Notes under the pieces: model-generated
What the model saw: only the letters and a program-made list of their open reading frames with translations
Databases searched by the model: none
Told to the model about the DNA's origin: nothing
Shown here: one piece after another, positions 51,118 to 61,369 of the stretch
Numbering within the stretch: position 1 is the first letter of the stretch
Layout: every line of letters begins with the position of its first letter
Position numbers and translations under genes: made by a program
DNA from: Oerskovia flava
Lineage (GTDB): Bacteria; Actinomycetota; Actinomycetes; Actinomycetales; Cellulomonadaceae
Length of the DNA stretch: 64,000 nucleotides
Direction of reading: 5' to 3'
Assembly (NCBI RefSeq): GCF_026163685.1
Contig: NZ_JAOXSR010000001.1
Location: forward strand, 124,001 to 188,000

Positions 51118-51689
51118 CGAACGAGGCGCGCACGACGACCGGCCCGGACGGCGAGCTCTCGACCGAGCACCCCGTCGACCCGCGGGCGATCGCGATCACG
51201 GGACTCACGACGCTCGCCTGGTACGCCGTGCCGGACGTCGTCCGGCACCGGGGTGCGCGCGCCCTGCTGAAGACGGGGGTGCTCGTCGCGGGCGGCGTCC
51301 TGTCCACCACGTCGACGATCGAGGGCCGCCGCGCCCGCGAGGCGTTCGGGTCGCTGCGCGAGACCCTGCCCGCCGACCCGACCGCCGACCCTGCTGTCTC
51401 GGTGCCCGAGCGCGAGGAGCCTGACGCGGACACGACGGGACGTGGCCGGGAGACCGGCCCGTCCCCGGTGGCGATCGGCGCGGCGACGCTCGGCGTCGTG
51501 GCGGGGTCGGTGGCGCTCGCGGTCGCGGGCGAGAAGTGGCTCTACCGGCGCGGCGAGCGGCTCCGCGCCCGTGGGACCCGCCTCCCGCACACGCGGGTCG
51601 CGCTCGCGTCCGCGGTCGTGGCGGGGGCGCTGGCAGCGCTCGAGCCCTTCGCCTGGAAGGGTGCCGAGCGCTTCGGCACGCCCCGGTAG
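51114..51689 (+). CDS. Unknown membrane-associated protein
   Basis: A 191-residue protein not recognised. Three hydrophobic stretches (about residues 27-45, 113-135 and 157-175) suggest membrane association: [19 protein letters not shown], then [21 protein letters not shown], then [18 protein letters not shown]. The middle part is acidic and Pro-rich ([23 protein letters not shown]). ATG 51114 overlaps the LysR stop as ATGA, so its expression is tied to LysR. Its stop TAG is also the first three bases of the TAGACT hexamer of the purL promoter. Confidence 0.6.
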   Translation: MTNEARTTTGPDGELSTEHPVDPRAIAITGLTTLAWYAVPDVVRHRGARALLKTGVLVAGGVLSTTSTIEGRRAREAFGSLRETLPADPTADPAVSVPEREEPDADTTGRGRETGPSPVAIGAATLGVVAGSVALAVAGEKWLYRRGERLRARGTRLPHTRVALASAVVAGALAALEPFAWKGAERFGTPR

Positions 51690-51692
51690 ACT
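51687..51692 (+). promoter_or_regulatory. -10 element of purL
   Basis: TAGACT, the same hexamer as before purD and purS. It lies about 50 bases before ATG 51742 and overlaps the stop codon of the previous gene. Confidence 0.5.
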
Positions 51693-51741
51693 GGGCCCCG
51701 CGCCGTCGTGCGCCCCCTTCCGCGCCCACCCGAGGGAACCG

Positions 51742-54141
51742 ATGACTGCCCAGGCACCCCAGGCTTCCGCACGCCCCGCCGCGCGTCCGGCTGCTCGTCC
51801 GACGCTCGACACCGTCGAGCACGCCACCGCCACGCCCGACGAGGTCCAGCCGTTCGCCGAGCTCGGCCTCAAGCCCGACGAGTACCAGCGCATCCGCGAC
51901 ATCCTGGGGCGTCGTCCCACGGCCGCGGAGCTCGCAATGTACTCGGTCATGTGGTCGGAGCACTGCTCCTACAAGTCCTCGAAGGTGCACCTGAGCACGT
52001 TCGGCGCGAAGACGACCGACGAGATGAAGCAGCACCTGCTCGTCGGCATCGGTGAGAACGCGGGCGTCGTCGACATCGGTGACGGCTGGGCCGTGACGTT
52101 CAAGGTGGAGTCGCACAACCACCCGTCGTTCGTCGAGCCCTACCAGGGCGCCGCGACGGGCGTCGGCGGCATCGTGCGCGACATCATCTCGATGGGCGCG
52201 CGCCCGGTCGCCGTCATGGACCAGCTGCGCTTCGGCGCCGTCGACCACCCTGACACGGCGCGCGTGGTGCACGGCGTCGTGAGCGGCGTCGGCGGCTACG
52301 GCAACTCCCTCGGCCTGCCGAACATCGGCGGCGAGCTCGTCTTCGACGCGTCCTACCAGGGCAACCCGCTCGTCAACGCGCTGTGCCTCGGCGTCCTGCG
52401 CCACGAGGACATCCACCTCGCCAACGCGTCGGGTACCGGCAACAAGGTCATCCTCTTCGGTGCGCGCACGGGCGGCGACGGCATCGGCGGCGCGTCGATC
52501 CTCGCGTCGGAGACGTTCGAGGACGGTGTCCCCGCCAAGCGCCCGAGCGTGCAGGTCGGTGACCCCTTCATGGAGAAGGTGCTCATCGAGTGCTGCCTCG
52601 AGCTCTACGCCGCGAAGGTCGTCGAGGGCATCCAGGACCTCGGCGCCGCGGGCATCTCGTGCGCGACGAGCGAGCTCGCCTCCAACGGTGACGGCGGGAT
52701 GCACGTGTGGCTCGACGACGTCCTGCTGCGCGACCCGACGCTCAACGCCGGCGAGATCCTCATGTCGGAGTCGCAGGAGCGCATGATGGCGGTCGTCGCG
52801 CCCGACAAGCTCGACGAGTTCCTCGCCATCACGGCGAAGTGGGACGTCGAGACCGCCGTCATCGGCGAGGTCAACGGCTCCGGCCGACTGACGATCGACC
52901 ACCACGGCCAGCGGATCGTGGACGTCGACCCCAAGACGGTCGCCCACGAGGGCCCGGTCTACCACCGCCCCTACGCGCGCCCGGCGTGGCAGGACGGCCT
53001 CAACGCCGACACGGTCTCGGGGCCCGACGGCGCGGCGCGCCTCGAGCGCCCGTCCTCGGCCGACGAGCTGCGCGCCACCGCGCTGCGCCTGCTCGCCTCC
53101 CCGAACCTCGCTTCCAAGGAGTGGGTGACGAACCAGTACGACCGGTTCGTCCAGGGCAACACCGCGCTCGCGCAGCCCGACGACTCGGGCGTGATCCGCG
53201 TCGACGAGTCCACCGGGCTCGGCGTCGCGCTCGCGACCGACGCGAACGGCCGGTACGGCAAGCTCGACCCCCGCACCGGCGCCCAGCTCGCGCTCGCCGA
53301 GGCGTACCGCAACGTCGCCACGACGGGCGCCCGGCCGCTCGCGGTCACGGACTGCCTGAACTTCGGCTCGCCCGAGGACCCGGACTCGATGTGGCAGCTC
53401 GTCGAGGCGATCGAGGGCCTCGCCGACGCCTGCGCCGAGCTCGGCGTCCCCGTCACCGGCGGCAACGTCTCCCTGTACAACGGCACCGGCGAGGCCGGGC
53501 AGATCGACTCGTCCATCCACCCCACCCCCGTCGTCGGGGTGCTCGGTGTGCTGGACGACGTCGCGCACGCCACGCCCTCGGGCTGGCGCGAGGCGGGGGA
53601 GTCGATCTTCCTGCTCGGCACGACCCGAGGCGAGCTCGACGGGTCGGCGTGGGCCGACGTCGTGCACTCCCACCTCGGCGGTGTCCCGCCGCGCGTGGAC
53701 CTCGCCGCGGAGAAGGCGCTCGCCGGGGTGCTCGTCAACGCGAGCCGCGACGACCTCGTCACCGCCGCGCACGACCTGTCCGAGGGCGGGCTCGTCCAGG
53801 GTCTGCTCGAGGCGTCGCTGCGCTTCGGCGTCGGCGCCAAGGTCTCGATCGACGGCATCGCCCAGCGTGACGGCGTCACCCCCTTCGAGGCGCTGTTCTC
53901 CGAGTCGACGGCCCGCGTGCTCGTCGCGGTGCCGCACGCGAACGGCCGCAGCGCCGAGTCGCAGCTCGTCGACGCGTGCGTCGCGCGCGGCGTGCCGTAC
54001 CTGAAGATCGGCGAGACCGGCACCGACCCCGCGCAGGCGTCCGAGACGGGCGAGGCGCTCGAGATCGAGGGCCTGTTCACGATCGGCCTCGACGAGGCCG
54101 ACGCGGCCTTCCGCGCGACCCTGCCGGGCATCTTCGGCTGA
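51742..54141 (+). CDS. purL: Phosphoribosylformylglycinamidine synthase subunit PurL
   Basis: A 799-residue PurL of the small (three-subunit) type, which works with PurS and PurQ to convert FGAR to FGAM with ATP and ammonia. [16 protein letters not shown] (substrate and ATP site), [54 protein letters not shown] and the second-half [22 protein letters not shown]-like element [13 protein letters not shown], plus [12 protein letters not shown], are all present. An extra 25-residue Ala/Pro-rich N-terminus precedes the core. ATG 51742 has GAGGGA upstream. Its partner subunits lie 38 kb to the left, with TAGACT in front of both. Confidence 0.96.
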   Translation: MTAQAPQASARPAARPAARPTLDTVEHATATPDEVQPFAELGLKPDEYQRIRDILGRRPTAAELAMYSVMWSEHCSYKSSKVHLSTFGAKTTDEMKQHLLVGIGENAGVVDIGDGWAVTFKVESHNHPSFVEPYQGAATGVGGIVRDIISMGARPVAVMDQLRFGAVDHPDTARVVHGVVSGVGGYGNSLGLPNIGGELVFDASYQGNPLVNALCLGVLRHEDIHLANASGTGNKVILFGARTGGDGIGGASILASETFEDGVPAKRPSVQVGDPFMEKVLIECCLELYAAKVVEGIQDLGAAGISCATSELASNGDGGMHVWLDDVLLRDPTLNAGEILMSESQERMMAVVAPDKLDEFLAITAKWDVETAVIGEVNGSGRLTIDHHGQRIVDVDPKTVAHEGPVYHRPYARPAWQDGLNADTVSGPDGAARLERPSSADELRATALRLLASPNLASKEWVTNQYDRFVQGNTALAQPDDSGVIRVDESTGLGVALATDANGRYGKLDPRTGAQLALAEAYRNVATTGARPLAVTDCLNFGSPEDPDSMWQLVEAIEGLADACAELGVPVTGGNVSLYNGTGEAGQIDSSIHPTPVVGVLGVLDDVAHATPSGWREAGESIFLLGTTRGELDGSAWADVVHSHLGGVPPRVDLAAEKALAGVLVNASRDDLVTAAHDLSEGGLVQGLLEASLRFGVGAKVSIDGIAQRDGVTPFEALFSESTARVLVAVPHANGRSAESQLVDACVARGVPYLKIGETGTDPAQASETGEALEIEGLFTIGLDEADAAFRATLPGIFG

Positions 54142-54150
54142 ACCGGGGCA

Positions 54151-54183
54151 CTCCCGCGGAGCGATCACGTCGTTCCGCGGGAG
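54151..54183 (+). terminator. Terminator after purL
   Basis: Ten-base perfect arms (54151-54160 and 54174-54183) with a 13-base loop, ten bases after the purL stop. Confidence 0.6.
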
Positions 54184-54244
54184 GTCCTGTGAAGAGGGGC
54201 GTCCCGGCGCCCGCCACGCCGGTCCGACCTGACATCCTGCGCGC

Positions 54245-55312
54245 ATGAGCAGCGACCGGTCCGTCCCGACGTCCTCCGCGCCGTCACCCTCCTCGCCGGC
54301 CCCCGTGGTGGCAGCCCCCGTCGTGCGCGCGGACGGCTCGTCGCGGCGTCGGCGCCCGGGCGGGCGTCCGCTGGGTCTTGTGCTCTGGGCGGCGGCGGTC
54401 CCCGTCGTGGGGGTCGCGGTGGTCCGCGCGGTCCCGTACGACGGCGTCACCCCGCTCGCGCAGGTCGTCGGGGTCACGCCGTGGGCGGCGCTGGGCGCGG
54501 TCGTGGTGCTCGTGGCGGCGCTGGTGGCCCGGCGCCGGGCCCTCGCCGGCCTGCTGGGCGTGGCGACCGTCGCGTACGCGGCCTGGCTGGTCCCGTTCGT
54601 CGTCCCCGGCCCGGGGATCGACCCCGACGCCGGCCCCACGGTCCGGGTCCTGGCGGTCAACGCGTACTTCGGGCAGGCGGACGCCGCTGCGGTCGTGCGG
54701 ATGGTCCACGAGCAGGACGTCGACGTGCTGACGGTCGTCGAGCTGACGACGGACTTCGAGGCACGGCTCGAGGCCGCCGGTATCGCGGACGTCCTGCCGC
54801 ACCACGTGGACGCCAAGGTGGGGACCGGATCAGCGGGCAGCGGGCTGTGGAGCGCGACCGAGCTCCACGACCCCGACACGACCGAGTTCTCGACGTTCGC
54901 CATGCCGTCCGCCCTCGTGGACGTCGGGGGCACGCCGGTGCGCGTCACGGCGGTCCACCCCGTCCCGCCGCTGCCCGAGATCACGCACGTGTGGCACGAG
55001 GAGACCGCGCTGCTCGCCGAGCGCGCCCACGCCGACGACACCCCGCAGATCCTCGCGGGCGACTTCAACGCCACCCACGACCACGCCTCGTTCCGGGCGC
55101 TCCTCGGCGACCGGTTCCACGACGCCACCCGCACCGCGGGGCACGGGCTGAACCTCTCCTGGTCGCACGGTGCGGGTAACCTCCCGCTGCTCGACCTCGA
55201 CCACGTGGTGACCGAGCGGACCATGGCGATCGACGACGTCGTCTCCCTCACCGTGCCCGGCTCCGACCACAAGGCGCTCGCCGTGACGGTGCAGGTGCCC
55301 GCCTCGTCCTGA
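54245..55312 (+). CDS. Membrane-anchored endonuclease/exonuclease/phosphatase-family protein
   Basis: A 355-residue protein. The N-terminus is Ser/Pro-rich, followed by three hydrophobic segments (about residues 45-60, 75-95 and 100-120). From about residue 135 the EEP fold follows: TVRVLAVNAYFGQADAAAVV, VLTVVELTTDFEARLEAAG (metal-binding Glu), ILAGDFNATHDHASFRALLG (the D-x-N catalytic pair) and TVPGSDHKALAVTVQV (the final S-D-H motif). All key residues are present, so it is probably an active phosphodiesterase or phosphatase facing the outside. ATG 54245 is the first start after the terminator. Confidence 0.84.
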   Translation: MSSDRSVPTSSAPSPSSPAPVVAAPVVRADGSSRRRRPGGRPLGLVLWAAAVPVVGVAVVRAVPYDGVTPLAQVVGVTPWAALGAVVVLVAALVARRRALAGLLGVATVAYAAWLVPFVVPGPGIDPDAGPTVRVLAVNAYFGQADAAAVVRMVHEQDVDVLTVVELTTDFEARLEAAGIADVLPHHVDAKVGTGSAGSGLWSATELHDPDTTEFSTFAMPSALVDVGGTPVRVTAVHPVPPLPEITHVWHEETALLAERAHADDTPQILAGDFNATHDHASFRALLGDRFHDATRTAGHGLNLSWSHGAGNLPLLDLDHVVTERTMAIDDVVSLTVPGSDHKALAVTVQVPASS

Positions 55313-55383
55313 GGGCGGGTGGGCGGCGCCTGCTGACCGGCGCGGGTGCTGCGGGCCCGCCTCGATCCCTGGAAACGCGCGAC

Positions 55384-55403
55384 CTTCGACCGTACGATCG
55401 AAG
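55384..55403. promoter_or_regulatory. Near-perfect palindrome over a candidate -10
   Basis: CTTCGACCGTACGATCGAAG reads the same on both strands at 18 of 20 positions, the mismatches being one symmetric base pair. It contains TACGAT (55393-55398), a good -10, so a bound dimer would block transcription of the following gene. It is related to the SOS box only through its TCGA ends. Confidence 0.5.
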
Positions 55404-55430
55404 GAACCCTGCGTGCAGAGGACGGCGACG

Positions 55431-57255
<1,825 letters not shown>

Positions 57256-57352
57256 GCGGTCGTCCGACGGTCTTCTGCACCGGAGGTCGTCTACGCTGAC
57301 CGGAGCCCGGGGCCTGTGCGAGAGCCCCGGCCTGACGGTGGGAGCGGCAACG

Positions 57353-58192
57353 GTGCAGAACGACGTGCGGAACGACGGCCTGGTGGACGGACCGGCCGGT
57401 GGCCAGGACGACGGCCAGGCCGGGCAGGACGCCACCACGGTGGCGCTCGAGCTCGCGGTGCAGGACCCTGCCGGCGCGCAGGTCGCCACCGAGGTCGGGG
57501 CGCTGCGCGTGGAGCTGTGCTCCGCGCTGGGCGCGACAGGCGGGATCACGCCGAGCATGGGACTGATCGAGGCGACCCTCGCCGCCGCGGACGCCGGCGT
57601 CGAGGTGCACCCGCTGGTGCGGCCCCGCCCCGGCGGCTTCGTCTACTCCGCGGCTGAGCTGGAGATCCAGGTGCGGGACGTCAAGGCCGCCGTCGCCGCC
57701 GGGGTCCACGGGGTGGTGGTCGGCGCGCTCACGCCCGACGGTCTCGTCGACGAGGGGGCCGTCCGCGCGCTCGTGGCCGCGGCCGACGGCCGGGAGGTCA
57801 CCTTCCACCGGGCGATCGACGTCGTGGCGGGCGAGGCCGCGGTCGTGACCGCGCTCGACCTGCTGGTCGAGCTCGGCGTGACCCGTGTCCTGACGTCGGG
57901 TGGCGCCGCCCGCAGCATCGACGGGCTGGAGCGGCTGCGGCTCATGGCGCAGCACGCTGACGGCCGGATCCAGGTCATGGCCGGGGGCGGCGTGCGGATC
58001 GAGGACGTTCCCGACCTCGTGGCCGCCGGGGTGGACGCCATCCACCTCTCGGCCAAGGCGACCGTGGCCGACGACGGCGGTCCGGGCGGCGGGGGCGACG
58101 ACGGCTACGAGGTGACCGACCCGCGCGTGGCGTTCGCCGCCGCGACGGCGCTCGCGGACGCCGGGGTCGCGGCGGGTTCGCAGCCCGTCTGA
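57353..58192 (+). CDS. cutC: CutC family protein (copper homeostasis)
   Basis: A 279-residue TIM-barrel protein of the CutC family. The core starts at about residue 25 and has VALELAVQD, RVELCSALGATGGITPSMG, VHPLVRPRPGGFVYSAAELE, GVVVGALTPDGLVD, VTFHRAIDV, VTRVLTSGGAARSIDGLERL and IQVMAGGGVRIEDVPDLVAAG, the family pattern in full. CutC was linked to copper tolerance in E. coli, but its biochemical role is unsettled. GTG 57353 has GGAG eight bases upstream; GTG 57338 is also in frame. TACGCT at about 57290 could be the -10. Confidence 0.87.
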   Translation: MQNDVRNDGLVDGPAGGQDDGQAGQDATTVALELAVQDPAGAQVATEVGALRVELCSALGATGGITPSMGLIEATLAAADAGVEVHPLVRPRPGGFVYSAAELEIQVRDVKAAVAAGVHGVVVGALTPDGLVDEGAVRALVAAADGREVTFHRAIDVVAGEAAVVTALDLLVELGVTRVLTSGGAARSIDGLERLRLMAQHADGRIQVMAGGGVRIEDVPDLVAAGVDAIHLSAKATVADDGGPGGGGDDGYEVTDPRVAFAAATALADAGVAAGSQPV

Positions 58193-58204
58193 GCACTTCT
58201 CGCT

Positions 58205-58219
58205 AGACATCGGATGTCT
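58205..58219. promoter_or_regulatory. Operator site 1, perfect palindrome upstream of the M81 gene
   Basis: AGACATC-G-GATGTCT is a perfect 15-base inverted repeat. It is centred 63 bases before site 2 (close to six helical turns), with the -10 of the M81 gene between them. Confidence 0.65.
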
Positions 58220-58246
58220 TGTGGCGATTCGGCGTGCTCACGGGCT

Positions 58247-58252
58247 ATAGTG
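58247..58252 (+). promoter_or_regulatory. -10 element of the M81 peptidase gene
   Basis: TATAGT is the best -10 match in the region. Transcription would start near 58259, between operator sites 1 and 2, with a leader of about 70 bases before ATG 58329. Confidence 0.55.
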
Positions 58253-58267
58253 CGAGTCTGTTGCCCG

Positions 58268-58282
58268 ATACATCGGATCTTT
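58268..58282. promoter_or_regulatory. Operator site 2 in the M81 leader
   Basis: ATACATCGGATCTTT matches site 1 at 12 of 15 positions, including the ACATCGGAT core. Centred about 16 bases after the predicted transcription start. Confidence 0.5.
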
Positions 58283-58328
58283 AATCGAGATCGACCGAAG
58301 ATCTGCTGCGAGCCCCGAGGAGCCTCCC

Positions 58329-59906
58329 ATGACGCAGCCCCTGGCCTCGGCCGTCTGGTCACCGCCGCTCGGGCCCGTCCACCCGGACGGGCTCGAGCAG
58401 CCGCGCATCGCGATCGCCGGGATCGCGATCGAGTCGAGCACGTTCTCCCCGCACGTGAGCGGGTGGGAGGCGTTCCGCGTCCGGCGGGGGAGCGAGCTCC
58501 TCGACCGGTACGAGTTCCTCGCGCCGGGCACCCCCCGCGGTGACGCCGCCCGGTGGGTACCGCTCCTGCACGGCCGCTCGCTGCCCGGAGGCGCGGTCGA
58601 CGCCGACGTCTACCGCGCGATGCGCGACGAGATCGTCGCCGGGATCGTCGCCGAGACCGACCGGCACGGACCTCTCGACGGGATGTACCTCGACCTCCAC
58701 GGGGCTATGAGCGTCGTCGGGATGGCGGACGCCGAGGCCGACCTGGCGACGGCCGTGCGCGCCGCGCTCGGGCCGGACACCCTCGTCTCGGCCTCGATGG
58801 ACCTGCACGGCAACGTCTCGGCCGAGCTCGCCCAGCAGGTCGATCTCCTCACCTGCTACCGGATGGCCCCGCACGAGGACGAGGTCAACACCCGCGAACG
58901 GGCCGTCCACCACCTGCTCGAGCGCCTGCGCGGGGCGCACGGCACCGACCCGGTCGCCCGTCGCCCCTGGCAGGCGTGGGTCCAGGTACCGGTGCTGCTG
59001 CCCGGTGAGAAGACGAGCACCCGGATCGAGCCCGCGCTCGGCCTCTACGAGCGGGTTCCCGCCGTGCAGGCGCTCGACGGCGTGCTCGACGCAGGTATCT
59101 GGATCGGGTACGCCTGGGCCGACGAGCCGCGGTGCCAGGCCGCCGTCGTCGTCACGGGCGACGACCAGGAGGTGATCGCCCGCGAGGCGCGCGAGCTCGC
59201 CGAAGCGTTCTGGGCCGCGCGGCGCGACTTCGCGTTCGTCGCGCCGGCTCTGCCGCTCGACCGGTGCCTCGACGTGGCGCTCGGTCGGCCCGCCGACGCG
59301 CCTCGGCCGTTCGTCGTCTCGGACTCCGGCGACAACCCGACCGCCGGTGGCGCCGGCGACGTCACCTGGACCCTCGGCGAGCTCCTCGAGCACCCGCGCC
59401 TGCAGGACGGGCTCGTCACGGTCGTGCACGCGTCGGTGTTCGACCCGGCCGTGGTCGCGGTGGCCGAGGCCGCCGGGGTCGGCGGGCATGTGGACGTGCA
59501 CGTGGGCGGGCGCGTCGACGGGCGGTCGCGGGGGCCGGTCCGGCTGGCCGGTGAGGTGTACTCCGTCACGCCCGGGGACCCCGACGGCGGCACGGTCGTC
59601 GTGATCCGTCGCGGCGGGCTCTTCGCGATCGTGACCGAGCGGCGCAAGCCCTACCACCACCTCCGGGACTTCACCGCGCTCGGGATCGACCCGCACCGCG
59701 TGGACGTGCTCGTCGTGAAGATCGGCTACCTCGAGCCGGAGCTCTACGACCTGGCGGCCGACTGGCGTCTCGCCCTCACGCCGGGCGGCGTCGACCAGGA
59801 CCTGCTGCGGCTCGGCCACCGGGAGGTCGTCCGACCGCTGTTCCCGTTCGACCCGGACATGGCCGACCCCGACCTGACGCCCGTGCTGCGACGCCGCGGC
59901 GCATAG
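58329..59906 (+). CDS. M81 family metallopeptidase (MlrC-like)
   Basis: A 525-residue protein of the M81 family, named after microcystinase C (MlrC). RIAIAGIAIESSTFSPHVSGWEAF is the N-terminal pattern (core IAIESSTFSPH). The zinc-binding residues are in LDLHGAMSV (about residue 120) and SMDLHGNVSAE (about 157); SDSGDNPTAGGAGD and KIGYLEPE are the C-terminal signatures. MlrC-type enzymes cut linear peptides, and homologues occur next to sugar or amino-acid catabolic genes, so the natural substrate here is open. ATG 58329 has GAGG upstream. Sites 1 and 2 flank its promoter, and the first fucosidase gene follows. Confidence 0.85.
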   Translation: MTQPLASAVWSPPLGPVHPDGLEQPRIAIAGIAIESSTFSPHVSGWEAFRVRRGSELLDRYEFLAPGTPRGDAARWVPLLHGRSLPGGAVDADVYRAMRDEIVAGIVAETDRHGPLDGMYLDLHGAMSVVGMADAEADLATAVRAALGPDTLVSASMDLHGNVSAELAQQVDLLTCYRMAPHEDEVNTRERAVHHLLERLRGAHGTDPVARRPWQAWVQVPVLLPGEKTSTRIEPALGLYERVPAVQALDGVLDAGIWIGYAWADEPRCQAAVVVTGDDQEVIAREARELAEAFWAARRDFAFVAPALPLDRCLDVALGRPADAPRPFVVSDSGDNPTAGGAGDVTWTLGELLEHPRLQDGLVTVVHASVFDPAVVAVAEAAGVGGHVDVHVGGRVDGRSRGPVRLAGEVYSVTPGDPDGGTVVVIRRGGLFAIVTERRKPYHHLRDFTALGIDPHRVDVLVVKIGYLEPELYDLAADWRLALTPGGVDQDLLRLGHREVVRPLFPFDPDMADPDLTPVLRRRGA

Positions 59907-59919
59907 TCATCTGACGTTT
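59905..59919. promoter_or_regulatory. Operator site 3 before the first fucosidase gene
   Basis: AGTCATCTGACGTTT matches site 1 at 11 of 15 positions. It overlaps the M81 stop codon and lies 29 bases before ATG 59948. Confidence 0.4.
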
Positions 59920-59947
59920 GTATCCCTCCGGATCTTCAAGGACACCG

Positions 59948-61327
59948 ATGATCACCTTCGAGCACCGTGTCGGCCCCGTCTTCGAGGGCGCCGACGCCCC
60001 GCAGTACCCCGACCTGCACGTCCCCGAGTGGTTCCGGGATGCCAAGCTCGGGTTCTTCGTCCACTGGGGCATCTACTCGGTGCCGGCCTGGGGGACACCG
60101 CACGCGGAGGGCACCGTCGCCGAGGAGGACGCCTACGCCCACCACCAGTATGCCGAGTGGTACGCCAACACCGTGCGGATCACCGGCAGCCCCACGCGCC
60201 GTCGGCACGAGGAGCTCTACGGCGTCGGGACGACGTACGAGGACCTGGCCGACCGGTGGGACGTCACCGGGTTCGACGCGACCCGGCTGGTGGGCGACCT
60301 CGTCGACGCGGGTGGCCGCTACGTGGTGCCGACGACCAAGCACCACGACGGGTTCGCGCTCTGGGACACGTCCACGACCCCGTTCAACGCGGTGCGGCGC
60401 GGCCCGCGCCGGGACCTCGTGCGCGAGATCGCCGAGGCCACGCGCGCCGCCGGCGCCCGCCTCGGACTCTACTTCTCCGGGGCGCTGGACTGGCACGTCT
60501 CCGAGCTCGCCCCGATCGAGTCGTCCACCGACCTGTTCCGCTCGCGCCGCAACGACCCCGCGTTCGCGCGCTACGCGGCCGCGCAGCTGCGCGAGCTCGT
60601 GACCCGGTTCGCCCCGGACGTGCTGTGGAACGACATCGACTGGCCCGACGACGGCAAGTCCGGTGCGCCCTACGCCCTCGCCGCGCTGTTCCGCGAGTAC
60701 CTCGAGGCCGTTCCCCACGGGGTGGTGAACGACCGGTGGGGCGTGCCGGTCCACGGCTACCTCACGCGTGAGTACACGCACGTCCCCGACATCCTGCCCA
60801 CGCCGTGGGAGGCCACGCGGGGCCTCGGGTGGTCGTTCGGCTACAACGCGGCCGAGGGCCCCGAGCACACGATCGGGGAGACCGAGCTCATCCACCTGCT
60901 CGTCGACGTGGTGAGCAAGAACGGGAACCTGCTCCTCAACGTCGGGCCCCGCGCGGACGGCTCGATCCCACCGCTGCAGCGTGACCGCCTCGCGCACCTC
61001 GGTCGCTGGCTCGCGACGAACGGCGAGGCCGTCTACGGGACCCGGCCGTGGGTGCGGCACGGCGACACCCCGGCCCACGCGGTGACGGGCGCACCCGACA
61101 CGACGGCGAGCCGCGTGTCGTACACCCGCCGTGACGGCGAGGTGTTCGTGCACGTGCTGGACCCGGGCCGCGGTCGCGTCCTGCTCGCCCCGGAGCTCGA
61201 CACGGGCCGGCCGGTGCGCTGGCTCGTCGACGGATCCACCGCCCACCGCCGCGCCGACGGCGCGCTCGAGGTGCCCGCCGGCCTGCGCGACGAGAGCGCC
61301 GTGGTGCTGCGCGTCGCGACCGCCTGA
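59948..61327 (+). CDS. Alpha-L-fucosidase, GH29
   Basis: A 459-residue glycoside hydrolase without signal peptide. LGFFVHWGIYSVPAW, VVPTTKHHDGFALWDT and LGLYFSGALDWH are GH29 family elements. The nucleophile aspartate is D229 in DVLWNDIDWPDD, aligned with the T. maritima enzyme's catalytic Asp. SKNGNLLLNVGPRADG is the later signature, followed by a small C-terminal beta domain. It removes alpha-L-fucose from imported oligosaccharides. ATG 59948 has AAGGA seven bases upstream; an in-frame TTG at 59918 is less likely. It is closely behind the M81 gene and converges on the ROK gene. Confidence 0.9.
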   Translation: MITFEHRVGPVFEGADAPQYPDLHVPEWFRDAKLGFFVHWGIYSVPAWGTPHAEGTVAEEDAYAHHQYAEWYANTVRITGSPTRRRHEELYGVGTTYEDLADRWDVTGFDATRLVGDLVDAGGRYVVPTTKHHDGFALWDTSTTPFNAVRRGPRRDLVREIAEATRAAGARLGLYFSGALDWHVSELAPIESSTDLFRSRRNDPAFARYAAAQLRELVTRFAPDVLWNDIDWPDDGKSGAPYALAALFREYLEAVPHGVVNDRWGVPVHGYLTREYTHVPDILPTPWEATRGLGWSFGYNAAEGPEHTIGETELIHLLVDVVSKNGNLLLNVGPRADGSIPPLQRDRLAHLGRWLATNGEAVYGTRPWVRHGDTPAHAVTGAPDTTASRVSYTRRDGEVFVHVLDPGRGRVLLAPELDTGRPVRWLVDGSTAHRRADGALEVPAGLRDESAVVLRVATA

Positions 61328-61329
61328 CG

Positions 61330-61360
61330 GGCCGGCCGGTCGACCACCCGGCGGCCGGCC
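61330..61360. terminator. Hairpin between convergent fucosidase and ROK genes
   Basis: GGCCGGCCG (61330-61338) pairs with CGGCCGGCC (61352-61360) around a 13-base loop, ten bases before the ROK stop codon. Confidence 0.6.
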
Positions 61361-61369
61361 GCCGGGCGC

